Positions 8,858-17,469 of a DNA stretch of 64,000 nucleotides are shown here, piece after piece. The notes under the pieces are model-generated. The model ran no database searches. It was not told the origin of the DNA and saw only the letters and a list, made by a program, of their open reading frames with translations. The position numbers and the translations under genes are program-made. Source of the DNA: Nannocystis pusilla (GTDB taxonomy: Bacteria > Myxococcota_A > Polyangia > Nannocystales > Nannocystaceae); NCBI RefSeq assembly GCF_020073745.1, contig NZ_JAIRAU010000059.1:248001-312000 (forward strand), read 5' to 3'. The number at the start of each line of letters is the position of its first letter. Within the stretch, counting starts at the first letter, position 1.

Positions 8858-11800
8858 ATGGGTCGCGAGGTCACGGTCTTCGAGAACGTCAATTTCGCCG
8901 GGAAGAGCCAGGTGCTCACGGTCGGCCGCTACGATGTCAAACAGCTGAGCATCGGCAACGACGCCTTGAGCTCGCTCAAGGTGCCGGCGGGGATGGAGGC
9001 GATCCTCTACGAGGACGCGAAGTTCGGCGGGCGCAAGGTCGTGTTCGCGGCCGACACCAGCAACGTCGGCGACTTCAACGACAAGACGTCGAGCATCGAG
9101 GTGCGCGAGAAGCCGCCGGCGCGGGTGCCCACCGGCGTGACGCTGTACGTCGACGTCAACTTCGGCGGCAAGGCCGTGACCCTCGGCGTCGGCCACCACA
9201 ACCTCGCGGGTCTGGCCGTGGGCGACGACACCATCAGCTCGGTCAAGGTGCCGCCGGGCTGGCGCGTCGCCCTGTTCGCCGACGCCGAGGCGCGCGGGAC
9301 CTCGGTCGCGTTCACGGCCGACAGCGCCAACATCGGGCAGCTGAGCGACAAGATCTCGAGCGTGATCGTCGAGCGGGGCGAGGCGTGGTCCGGCGTGGCG
9401 CTGTACGAGGCCGACCACTTCGGCGGCCGCGAGCAGCGGCTCCCCGAGGGCCGGTACGACGCGGCGGCGCTGCAGTTCAAGGGCGCGATCAGCTCGGTCA
9501 AGGTGCCGAAGGGCTTGCAGGTGTCGCTGTACGACCAGCCGGGCTTCGCCGGGCGCAAGCTGGTGCTCACCACCCACGCGACCACGCTCGGCAGCTTCAA
9601 CGACAAGACTTCGAGCGTGAAGGTGGAGAAGGTGTCGCTGCCGCCCGCGGTCGTCGGCGTCACCGTGTTCACCGACGTCGATTTCAAGGGCAAGAGCCAG
9701 GTGCTGCCGGTCGGCCGCTACGAGGCCAGCCAGCTCGGCATCGCCGACGAGAGCCTCAGCTCGGTGCGCGTGCCCAAGGGCCTCAGCGTGACGCTCTACG
9801 AGAACTCGGGCTTCCGCGGGCGCAGCATCAGCTACACGGCCGACACCAGCAACGTCGGCAACTTCAACGACAAGACGTCGAGCCTGGTCGTGGCCAAGGC
9901 GGTGATCGCCGCTCCGACGCCGAGGCCGGAGACGCCGAAGCCGGAGGCGCCGAAGCCGGAGACGCCGACGCTCGACCCGCAGCCCGACCTGGCGCGCCTC
10001 AAGCAGCTCGGCGAGGTCTCGTTCGATCTGTTCTCGCTGCCGTTCACGCTGCCGATCCAGTTCACCGGCCAGATCACGGCGTCGGTGTTCAACAAGTCGA
10101 TCGCCTACAAGGGCGCGGCGACCATCAGCGCGCCGTTCCGCACCTCGGTGAACCCGCTCGAGATCACGGTCTCGAAGACCGACCCCCTCGGCTACGTGTT
10201 CAAGTTCGCCACCCCGAGCGGCCTCGACGACCTGATGCTCAAGGAGGTCAAGCCGAAGCTGCCCGGCGAGCTGTGGAGCGTCGTCGACGCGGTCGTGATG
10301 CCGTTCGTGGAGGTCTACTCGAAGAGCGTGGTGGTGGTCGCCAACGGCGAGGGCAGCGACGACGACCTCGGCGACTACGTCGACGGCATCACCCTGTTCA
10401 CGACGGTCAAGGGCGACACGTTCCAGCCGTTCCGCGCGCTGCAGGCGACCTTCCCGGCGCTCGGCCTCGACTCGCGCACGGTGGTGCTGTCGATCGCCTC
10501 CAAGCGCGGCCCGCAGCTGCTGTTCCGCGTGCAGGCCGAGCTGCTGCTGAACGTCGCGCTCGGGACCCCGGCGGTGGTGTTCCGCAGCCTCGCGGTCGAC
10601 GTCGACCGTCAGACCGCGAGCGTGGCCGCGGGGCTGACGGCGACCTTCGACCTCGACATCGGCAACGAGGAGCTCAAGCTGCGCGGCGGCATCGAGGGGG
10701 AGATCGGGCAGGGCGGCAAGGTGACGGTGTGGGGCGCCCTCGACGCGGCCGACGGCGCGTGGAGGAACCCGTTCGGCTTCAAGGGCATCACGATCACCGG
10801 CTTCGGCGTGCAGCTGAGCGCGACGGCGTCGTTCCCGTTCGTCGCCGTCGGCGCGCGCGGCGGGATCCACATCGGCGACGGCCTGCTCGGCGGCGAGATC
10901 GGGCTGCTCATCGACCCGGGCACCCCGCAGAACTCGATCCTCCGCATCGAGAGCCCCGAGGGCCTCGACATCCCGCGCCTCATCGGCGCGCTCACCAGCG
11001 ACGCGATCGACGCCAGCAAGTTGATCGACGTGTCGATCAAGGACCTGCTGATCCACATCGCGCCCAACGGCGGGACGATCGCCGGCAAGGCCTACGACCC
11101 CGGCCTCGAGCTCGGCGGCAAGGTCAACCTGTGGGGCTGGAAGGCCGAGCTGCAGGGCAAGGTCGACTACGGCAGCGGCGGCGCGCTCAAGGGCAAGATC
11201 GATCCGATCAAGCTGAGCGCCGGCGGCATCGACTTCCTGTCGATCACCGACGTCGCCGGCAGCGGCGGCGCCGCGGTCGACGTCGAGTTCACGGCGGCGC
11301 GCCAGGGCGGGTCGATCGACGGCCAGATCGTGCTGGTCGGCGGGCTGTACAAGCAGTCGATCAAGGCCGAGATGTACACCTCGGGCTTCTCGTTCGACCT
11401 CCAGGCCGGCAACATGGGCATCTACGCCCAGGCCAAGCTCAAGCTCAAGGACGGCGTGTTCGACCTGCGCTACGGGCCGACCATCGGCGTCAGCGTCGAC
11501 ATCGCCGGCCGCTCGGTCGGGCTGACCGTCGGCTGCCAGGTGGCGACGACGATCTCGAAGACGGCGTTCACCCAGGGGGTCGGGTTCTCGTTCAAGATCC
11601 TGTACGAGGACAAGTTCATCGGCCCGGTGCAGGTGTCGCTGCCGTTCAAGACCGCCGAGGACCTGGCGAACGAGTTCGCCAAGTGGTTCAAGAGCCAGAT
11701 CCTCGGGCCGGTGCTCGAGACGCTCAAGGCCGCCGGCGAGACCGCGTTCAAGTGGGTCAAGGAGAACGTCACCGCGGTCGCGCAGGAGGCGGCGAAGTTC

Positions 11801-12157
11801 TTCCAGGACGTCGGGGCCAAGAACGCCGACATCGCCAGGGGCCTGGTGAACACGTTCGGCACCACCGCGGAGCAGGCGGTCAAGTACCTCAACGTCGGCG
11901 CCGACGAGGCGGCCAAGATCCTCAAGAACACCTTCAACAAGTCGGCCGAGGAGGTCGGCAAGTTCCTCAAGGACGTCGGCGGCTACACCGACACCGCCGT
12001 CAACGCGGCGCTGAGCGGGGCCGGCTACGCCGCGAACGAGGTCGCCGACGTGATGGGCGACATCTTCGGCGGCGGCTGGATCCCGCACGTCGACATCCCG
12101 CTGCCGCACGTCGACCACGTCGACGTGCCGGTCATCGGCCACATCGACGACTACTGA
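8858..12157 (+). CDS. Beta/gamma-crystallin repeat protein with HxD-rich tail; candidate modified substrate
   Basis: A 1099-residue protein. Residues about 1-345 hold four beta/gamma-crystallin-type repeats, each with patterns like VTVFENVNFAGK and NVGDFNDKTSSI. The NDKTSS motif is of the Ca-binding (N/D)(N/D)xx(S/T)S kind. A Pro/Glu/Lys linker follows (about 350-370), then a long beta-rich region without recognised family (about 375-940), then Ala/Lys-rich helices (about 945-1065). The tail from W1074 contains four aromatic-x-Asp triplets: HVD at 1077, 1084 and 1087, and HID at 1095, ending DDY. No signal peptide is seen. ATG 8858 has GCAGGGGG upstream. The next gene, a radical SAM/HExxH enzyme, starts 3 nt after the stop. 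It is inferred that the tail is that enzyme's substrate. No palindromic element was seen within the gene. Confidence 0.85.
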   Translation: MGREVTVFENVNFAGKSQVLTVGRYDVKQLSIGNDALSSLKVPAGMEAILYEDAKFGGRKVVFAADTSNVGDFNDKTSSIEVREKPPARVPTGVTLYVDVNFGGKAVTLGVGHHNLAGLAVGDDTISSVKVPPGWRVALFADAEARGTSVAFTADSANIGQLSDKISSVIVERGEAWSGVALYEADHFGGREQRLPEGRYDAAALQFKGAISSVKVPKGLQVSLYDQPGFAGRKLVLTTHATTLGSFNDKTSSVKVEKVSLPPAVVGVTVFTDVDFKGKSQVLPVGRYEASQLGIADESLSSVRVPKGLSVTLYENSGFRGRSISYTADTSNVGNFNDKTSSLVVAKAVIAAPTPRPETPKPEAPKPETPTLDPQPDLARLKQLGEVSFDLFSLPFTLPIQFTGQITASVFNKSIAYKGAATISAPFRTSVNPLEITVSKTDPLGYVFKFATPSGLDDLMLKEVKPKLPGELWSVVDAVVMPFVEVYSKSVVVVANGEGSDDDLGDYVDGITLFTTVKGDTFQPFRALQATFPALGLDSRTVVLSIASKRGPQLLFRVQAELLLNVALGTPAVVFRSLAVDVDRQTASVAAGLTATFDLDIGNEELKLRGGIEGEIGQGGKVTVWGALDAADGAWRNPFGFKGITITGFGVQLSATASFPFVAVGARGGIHIGDGLLGGEIGLLIDPGTPQNSILRIESPEGLDIPRLIGALTSDAIDASKLIDVSIKDLLIHIAPNGGTIAGKAYDPGLELGGKVNLWGWKAELQGKVDYGSGGALKGKIDPIKLSAGGIDFLSITDVAGSGGAAVDVEFTAARQGGSIDGQIVLVGGLYKQSIKAEMYTSGFSFDLQAGNMGIYAQAKLKLKDGVFDLRYGPTIGVSVDIAGRSVGLTVGCQVATTISKTAFTQGVGFSFKILYEDKFIGPVQVSLPFKTAEDLANEFAKWFKSQILGPVLETLKAAGETAFKWVKENVTAVAQEAAKFFQDVGAKNADIARGLVNTFGTTAEQAVKYLNVGADEAAKILKNTFNKSAEEVGKFLKDVGGYTDTAVNAALSGAGYAANEVADVMGDIFGGGWIPHVDIPLPHVDHVDVPVIGHIDDY

Positions 12158-12160
12158 GCC

Positions 12161-14827
12161 ATGGGCATCGAAGTCAGACCGCTGGGGGTGCGCTGCAACA
12201 TCGGTTGCCAGTACTGCTATCAGAACCCCCAGCGCGACGCCGGCAACGTCGCCCGCCGCTACGACGTGCCGGCGATCCTGCGGGTGCTCGCGGCCGACCC
12301 GCGGCCGTTCTCGCTGTTCGGCGGCGAGGCGCTGCTGGTCCCGCTGGCGGACCTCGAGCGGCTGTGGGCGTTCGGGCTCGAACGCCACGGCGGCAACACG
12401 GTGCAGACCAACGGCACGTTGATCGGCGACGAGCACGTGGCCGCGTTCAAGCGCTACAAGGTCCGCGTCGGCGTGTCGATCGACGGGCCCGGCGAGCTCA
12501 ACGACGCCCGCTGGGCCGGCACGCTGGCGCGCACCCGCGAGCTGACCCAAAAGACAGAGTCGGCGATCGCCCGCCTGCTCGCCGAGGGGCTGCCGGTGAG
12601 CCTCATCGTCACGCTCCACCGCGGCAACGCGACCGCCGACAAGCTGCCGCGCATGCACGCGTGGCTGGCCGACCTGGCGGCCCGGGGCCTGCGCGCGGCC
12701 CGGCTGCACACGCTCGAGGTCGACGACCCCGCGGTCGGGGCCCGCTACGCGCTCGACGCCGACGAGAACGTCGCGGCGCTGCGCTCGTTCGCCGCGCTCG
12801 AGCGGCGCGTGCCGGCGCTGAAGCTCGACGTGTTCACCGACATGAAGCAGATGCTGCGCGGCCGCGACGCCCGCGCCGGCTGCGTGTTCCGGGCCTGCGA
12901 CAGCTACACGACCGCGGCCGTCAGCGGGGTCGAGGGCGACGGCCAGAGCAGCAACTGCGGCCGCACCAACAAGGACGGGGTCGACTTCACCAAGGCCGAC
13001 CGCGCCGGGTACGAGCGCTACGTCGCGCTCCACCGCACGCCCCAGCGCGACGGCGGCTGCAAGGACTGCCGGTTCTTCCTGATGTGCAAGGGCCACTGCC
13101 CGGGCACGGCGATCGACGGCGACTGGCGCAACCGCAGCGAGCACTGCGAGGTCCACAAGCGGCTGTTCGTCGACGCGGAGGACGAGCTGCGCGCGGCCGG
13201 CGAGCTGCCGCTGTCGCTCCACCCGCTGCGCGCGCGCGTCGAGGCCGGGATGCTGGCGGCCTGGGCCCGCGGCGACAACCCGACGGTCGAGTCGGTGGTG
13301 CGCGACGTGGTGGCGAATGGAACAGGTGCGAAGGAGCATGTTCCAGGAGACATGCGATTCGTGCGGCTGTCGTGGGTGAGCGAGGCGGCGCGGCGGCTGT
13401 GGCTGCCGCGGCTCGAGCGGGTCCGCCGCGCGCTGGTCGAGCTGCCGCCGGCCGCGATCCCCCGGTGCTGCGCGGGCGCGGAGGAGCTGCGCGATCCGGT
13501 GTGGCGATGGCGGCCGCCGGTCGGCGAGTCGGAGCTGGTGTGCGAGCCGCTGCTGTCGCCGCTGCTGGGCCGCCTGGGTCTGCGCGTGCTCGAACACGCG
13601 GCCTGCTCGCCGGGCTGCGCGGCCAGCCTGGCGGCTGCGCAGGAACGACTCGAGGGGCTGCGAGCGCGCGACGCCGAGGCGGCGGAGTGGCTCACGGCGG
13701 CGCTGGCGTGGCCGATCCGCTGGAGCGCGCTGCACGGGATCGCCGAGGTCAAGACGCCCGTGTTCAAGCTGTGCCACGACAGCGAGGACTCGCCGCAGCG
13801 CCACGCGTTCGTGCGCGCGGGCGCAGCCTGGCCCGAGACCGCGGCGCAGGGGAACCGGGCGCCGTTCCGGGCGCCCCCGCGGCGCCTGATGAGCGACGCG
13901 CCGCGGCACCTCCGCGGCCTCGAGCACGCGGCGCGCCGGCGTCTTCCGGTGCTGTCCGAAAGGACAGATGAATCGCCGGCCGCGGCGCCCCCGATCGCGT
14001 GGGAGCGGCTGGTGGCGCCGCAGGACGACGGCCACGACACCGCGGTGATCCTGCGCCTCGCCGATGCGCGCTTCCCCGGGCGCGAGCAGGCGCGCGCGCA
14101 GGCGCTGGCGGCCGCGGAGGTGCGCGTGTGCGAGGGTCGCGTCGCGGTGCGTCACGTCGGCGAGCGCTGCCCGCGGGCTCCCGACTACGAGCACGGGCCG
14201 CTCGCCGATCCCGGGCTCGAGCAGGCGCTGGCGCTGCTGCGACGCTGGCCGGCGGCGGCGCGGCAGCTGCCGCAGATCGTGCACACGCTGAGCCCGATGG
14301 TCCCGGCGGCCCGACCGACGGCACGCTGGCCCGAGCTGCGCGGATCGGCCAGCACCTCGCAGAGCTCGCAGTTCGGGGTGCTGTGGGTGACGACCTACGA
14401 TCCGGCCGCGACGGCCCAGGCGCTGGTCCACGAGCTTGCCCACAACAAGTTGTTCGCGCTCGGGCTCGAGCTCGAGGGGAGCGGACGGCTCATCACCAAC
14501 CCCGTCGACCAGCTGTTCGTCAGCCCGATCCGCACCGACCGCAAGCGGCCGATGTCGGCGGTGTTCCACGCCCAGTACTCGTTCATGCACGTGACCGCGC
14601 TCGACCTGGCGATGCTGGCCGGAGAGACAGATCCGGCGATGCGCGCCTACCTGGCCGGGCTGCTGCGCCGCAACGTCGAGCGCATGGCGGCGGGGCAGCG
14701 CGAGATCGCGGCCCACGTGCAGACCGACGCCGACGGGGCGATCTTCGTCGCGGCGTTCCTCGACTGGACGGCGCAGGTGCTGGCGGACGGCCGGCGCGCG
14801 CTCGCGGAGCACGACCGCGGTGGCTGA
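12161..14827 (+). CDS. Fused radical SAM/SPASM and HExxH peptide-modifying enzyme
   Basis: An 888-residue protein. The N-terminus is a radical SAM domain with the cluster motif CNIGCQYC (Cys 12, 16, 19) followed by LFGGEALL and an auxiliary-cluster SPASM region (about residues 241-340) rich in Cys: CVFRAC, CGR, GGCKDC, MCKGHCPG and HCE. The C-terminal half carries HELAH at 757-761 in the setting of the alpha-ketoglutarate-dependent HExxH peptide beta-hydroxylases. Enzymes with these two domains fused are known to form cyclophanes and beta-hydroxylate residues in ribosomal peptides. It lies 3 nt after the crystallin-repeat gene and overlaps the kinase-like gene downstream, so all three probably form one operon. 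Palindromic elements sit in linkers between domains (near residues 393 and 598). Confidence 0.88.
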   Translation: MGIEVRPLGVRCNIGCQYCYQNPQRDAGNVARRYDVPAILRVLAADPRPFSLFGGEALLVPLADLERLWAFGLERHGGNTVQTNGTLIGDEHVAAFKRYKVRVGVSIDGPGELNDARWAGTLARTRELTQKTESAIARLLAEGLPVSLIVTLHRGNATADKLPRMHAWLADLAARGLRAARLHTLEVDDPAVGARYALDADENVAALRSFAALERRVPALKLDVFTDMKQMLRGRDARAGCVFRACDSYTTAAVSGVEGDGQSSNCGRTNKDGVDFTKADRAGYERYVALHRTPQRDGGCKDCRFFLMCKGHCPGTAIDGDWRNRSEHCEVHKRLFVDAEDELRAAGELPLSLHPLRARVEAGMLAAWARGDNPTVESVVRDVVANGTGAKEHVPGDMRFVRLSWVSEAARRLWLPRLERVRRALVELPPAAIPRCCAGAEELRDPVWRWRPPVGESELVCEPLLSPLLGRLGLRVLEHAACSPGCAASLAAAQERLEGLRARDAEAAEWLTAALAWPIRWSALHGIAEVKTPVFKLCHDSEDSPQRHAFVRAGAAWPETAAQGNRAPFRAPPRRLMSDAPRHLRGLEHAARRRLPVLSERTDESPAAAPPIAWERLVAPQDDGHDTAVILRLADARFPGREQARAQALAAAEVRVCEGRVAVRHVGERCPRAPDYEHGPLADPGLEQALALLRRWPAAARQLPQIVHTLSPMVPAARPTARWPELRGSASTSQSSQFGVLWVTTYDPAATAQALVHELAHNKLFALGLELEGSGRLITNPVDQLFVSPIRTDRKRPMSAVFHAQYSFMHVTALDLAMLAGETDPAMRAYLAGLLRRNVERMAAGQREIAAHVQTDADGAIFVAAFLDWTAQVLADGRRALAEHDRGG
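13337..13354. repeat. Dispersed palindrome, in frame in radical SAM linker
   Basis: CATG-TTCC-AGGAGA-CATG, a degenerate copy encoding HVPGDM at the boundary between the SPASM and HExxH halves. Confidence 0.5.
13952..13967. repeat. Dispersed palindrome, in frame in radical SAM enzyme
   Basis: CTGTCCGAAAGGACAG with perfect 6-bp arms. It encodes LSERTD in an interdomain stretch. Confidence 0.8.
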
Positions 14828-15497
14828 GCGCCCGGGCCCGCTGGTGCTGATCGGACCGCCGGGGGCGGGCAAGACCAGCGTGGCCGATGAGATGTCCAAA
14901 AGGACATGTGGTGCTCGGATCGAGATCGACGCCGGCTGGGTGGCGCAGCTGCGCCGGCAGCCGGCGATCGCGGCGGTCGAGCCGGTGGCGCTGGTCGGGC
15001 CCGACGGCGACGTGCTGCCGTCGCTACGGAGGGCCTACTTGATGGCGGTGCGCGAGCGCCTGACTTCGGCGCACGGCGAGGCGACGGCGGCGCGGGCGCT
15101 CGAGCAGGCCAAGGCGCGGGCGGCCATCGACATGGTCGAAAGGGCAGGTGATGACGCGATCGTCGATTTCGGCGCGGGGCACTCGATCTACGAGCACCTC
15201 GACCTGCGCGCGGCGGTCCGGGCGGCGCTGTCGCGGGCGCTCGTGGTGCTGCTGCTGCCGTGCGCCGAGCCGGCCGCGGCGGTGGCGATCCTGGCGGGGC
15301 GGCTGGCGGCGCAGGGGCGGCCGGTGAGCGCGGCGCGGCTGGCCGAGTACGTGGAGCACCCGTCGAACCGCGCGCTCGCCGACGCGACGCTGCACACCGG
15401 GACCTGCACGATCGCGGAGGTCGCGGCGCAGCTGGTCGCGCTGGCGGCCGAGCTCAGGGCGTCGGGTCGAACTGGACCTTGTGGACGGTCAGGCTGA
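14820..15497 (+). CDS. P-loop kinase-like protein of the maturation operon
   Basis: A 225-residue protein with a Walker A motif GPPGAGKTS at residues 12-20 and a shikimate-kinase-like layout, including a strand/loop IVDFGAGHSIYE and VVLLLPCAEPAAAVAIL. It may phosphorylate a small substrate or peptide; the actual reaction is unknown. The GTG start at 14820 overlaps the end of the radical SAM gene by 8 nt, so the two are translationally coupled. Its 3' end overlaps the convergent globin lipoprotein gene by 44 nt. Two palindromes are embedded in frame; one sits directly after the P-loop helix (MSKRTCG), an odd place for an insertion. Confidence 0.75.
   Translation: MAERPGPLVLIGPPGAGKTSVADEMSKRTCGARIEIDAGWVAQLRRQPAIAAVEPVALVGPDGDVLPSLRRAYLMAVRERLTSAHGEATAARALEQAKARAAIDMVERAGDDAIVDFGAGHSIYEHLDLRAAVRAALSRALVVLLLPCAEPAAAVAILAGRLAAQGRPVSAARLAEYVEHPSNRALADATLHTGTCTIAEVAAQLVALAAELRASGRTGPCGRSG
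14892..14907. repeat. Dispersed palindrome, in frame after Walker A
   Basis: ATGTCCAAAAGGACAT with perfect 6-bp arms. It encodes MSKRTC. Confidence 0.8.
15131..15148. repeat. Dispersed palindrome, in frame in kinase-like gene
   Basis: CATGGTCGAAAGGGCAGG, encoding MVERAG. Confidence 0.65.
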
Positions 15498-17190
15498 CGC
15501 CGTGCAGCCCGCCGGAGTCGCCGCCGCTGGCGTCGCCGACGCACACGCGCCAGGTGCCGTTGGCGGCGAGGCCGAGGAAGTCGCCGAGGTCGTTGCCGGG
15601 AGCGGCGCCGGGGTTCGGCGCCCACTCGCAGACGATCGCGGGATTTTCGTCCTCGCACACGGTGTCGGTGCTGTCGACCACGGCGACGCCCATCTGCTCG
15701 GCGTCGTTGGCCGCGCCGTTCTTGAACAGCAGCGGGGAGGCCTTGCTGATGTTGGAGTCGTCGCCGCAGCACTCGCCCTGGCCGTCCGTGGCCTCGACGA
15801 GGCCGGGGCGGCTGAGGATCGTGGTGACGGTGCCGTCGGGGCTCTCGACCTTGATCACGAGGTCGCCGACGGCGGTGTGGTCGGCGGCGATCGTGGTCTC
15901 GACGCCGACGACGAAGTTGATGCCGTCGTCGGGGACCTCGAGCTCGGCGCAGGTCATGCTGCCGAGCGAGCCGTCGTACAGATCGTCGACGATCGGCAGG
16001 GGCAGGCCGGCGGCCTCGACGGTCACCGCTCCGTTGGCGGTCGGGCACTGGTTCTTGAACTCGGGCGCGACGATGTCGGGGCACATCGATCCGAGCACGC
16101 CGAGGATCGCCTCCTGATCGGCCTGCGCGACCCCGGCGGTGTCCATCGCGGTGACGAGGTCGGCGACCAGCGCCGCGAAGTCGTTGATGTCGATGCCGGT
16201 CTGGTCGGCGTCCTGCAGGCCGGTGTGCACGTCGGCCATCGACCTGCACGGGTTGGCCGCGCCGACGCCCGGGTCGACGCCGGCCGGGGCGTCGACCTCG
16301 GCGCCGTATTTGGTCGGGCCGTCGATGCCGGCGACCTGGCGCGTGAGACAGGTGTTGAGGCGCTCGAAGTCGCTGGCGGCGAAGAAGGTGTTGATCGCGG
16401 CGTCCTCGGCGACGTTGGCGACGAACGAGCCGGCCTGATCGGGCGCGCCGATCAGCGCCTTGATGCCGGGCTTGCGGGCGACGCGTTGATAGACGGTGGC
16501 GTCGCTGGTGGCGTCCTCGACGATCTCGGGCGCGAGGGTGCCGAGGGTGGCGATGAGCCCGGTCTTGTCGTCGTCGGTGAGGTCGGGGTGGGCGGCCTGG
16601 TGGGCGTCGAGCGCGGTCGAGAAGTCGACCGCGAAGTCCATGAAGTCGTTGGCGCTGATGCCGAGGCCGGCGTGCGCGGCCGTCATGTCCTGGCAGTCGT
16701 ACTCGACGCCGGGGCAGCCGGCGACGGCGCCGAGCTGCTTGACGAGGCACTCGCCGAGGTGGTTGCCGTCGACGTCGTTGTTGAGGAAGTAGCCGTTGAT
16801 CTTGTCGTCGGCGAGGATGACCGCGAGCGCGCCGGTCACCAGCTCGCCGATGCCCGGCTCGCCGCCGAGGCGCTCGCACAGCGCCGCGGGCTCGCCGGTG
16901 GTCGTGTCGGTGTCGGTGTCGGTGTCGGGGCCCGTGGTCGTCGTGGTCGAGCTGGTGACCGGCTCGGTCGTCGGTCCCATCGTCGTCGACGTGGTCGTGC
17001 TCGTCGGATCGGTGGTCGAGGTCGTCGGCGCGGTGGTCGAGGTGGTCGGGTCGTCCTCGGTCGTGGTCCCCGTCGTGTCGGTCGTCTCGCTGGTCCCGTC
17101 GGTCGTCGCGGTGCCGTCGTCGCCGCAGGCGGGCAGGAGCACGAGTCCGAACAGGGCGAGGCGACAGGGGAGAGACAGACCGATACGCAT
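15454..17190 (-). CDS. Lipoprotein with two truncated-globin-like domains and P-domain
   Basis: A 578-residue lipoprotein: signal peptide with lipobox LLPAC near residue 22, then a long Thr-rich spacer to about residue 95. The first globin-like domain follows (about 97-220): LCERLGGEPGIGELV, ILADDKINGYFLNNDV, and a His in TAAHAGLGISANDF at the place of the proximal ligand. A second, more divergent copy spans about 225-380 (YQRVARKPGIKALIG, DVHTGLQDADQTGI). The C-terminal ~180 residues resemble a proprotein-convertase P-domain (VGDLVIKVESPDGT, GTWRVCVGDASGGDSGGLHG). It probably sits on the outer surface; the combination suggests haem or gas binding, but the haem ligands need checking. ATG 17190 is the only start that gives the signal peptide. 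Confidence 0.82.
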   Translation of the reverse strand: MRIGLSLPCRLALFGLVLLPACGDDGTATTDGTSETTDTTGTTTEDDPTTSTTAPTTSTTDPTSTTTSTTMGPTTEPVTSSTTTTTGPDTDTDTDTTTGEPAALCERLGGEPGIGELVTGALAVILADDKINGYFLNNDVDGNHLGECLVKQLGAVAGCPGVEYDCQDMTAAHAGLGISANDFMDFAVDFSTALDAHQAAHPDLTDDDKTGLIATLGTLAPEIVEDATSDATVYQRVARKPGIKALIGAPDQAGSFVANVAEDAAINTFFAASDFERLNTCLTRQVAGIDGPTKYGAEVDAPAGVDPGVGAANPCRSMADVHTGLQDADQTGIDINDFAALVADLVTAMDTAGVAQADQEAILGVLGSMCPDIVAPEFKNQCPTANGAVTVEAAGLPLPIVDDLYDGSLGSMTCAELEVPDDGINFVVGVETTIAADHTAVGDLVIKVESPDGTVTTILSRPGLVEATDGQGECCGDDSNISKASPLLFKNGAANDAEQMGVAVVDSTDTVCEDENPAIVCEWAPNPGAAPGNDLGDFLGLAANGTWRVCVGDASGGDSGGLHGVSLTVHKVQFDPTP

Positions 17191-17293
17191 GTTGGCATTT
17201 CACCCGCATCCTCCGCCGATGAAAAGGCGCGCAAGCGGCTGCACGCCGGCCTGCGGACGCGTGTTTCTGCGCGGCGCGGCGGCGATCGTCGAG

Positions 17294-17309
17294 TGTCCGA
17301 TCGGACAGG
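17294..17309. repeat. Dispersed palindrome, intergenic
   Basis: TGTCCGATCGGACAGG. A half-copy (GGAAAGGACAGG) follows near 17375-17386. Both lie between the globin lipoprotein start and the PP2C gene end. Confidence 0.65.
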
Positions 17310-17469
17310 TGGCGCACTGCCGGGCGTGGGCGAGTCGGGCGGCGGGACGGCCGAGGGGCGGGGCGAGCTGGCGGAAAGGACAGGCGGTCGGGGCGACCGC
17401 AGACCGGGCGACAGCTGGCGTGGCCGATCTCGCGGAGGTCGATCGCCGGCGCGGCGTCGCGCCGTGACG

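Noticed and set aside
8699..14899. Very long minus-strand open frame (over 2000 codons) opposite the crystallin and radical SAM genes
   Set aside because: It is a by-product of high GC and codon bias; it shows no domain and is antisense to two clearly recognisable genes. The long plus-strand frame in another register (8623-13971) fails for the same reason.
17294..17309. LexA or other regulator boxes for the palindromes
   Set aside because: The same unit lies deep inside many coding regions and at gene ends, which does not fit an operator.
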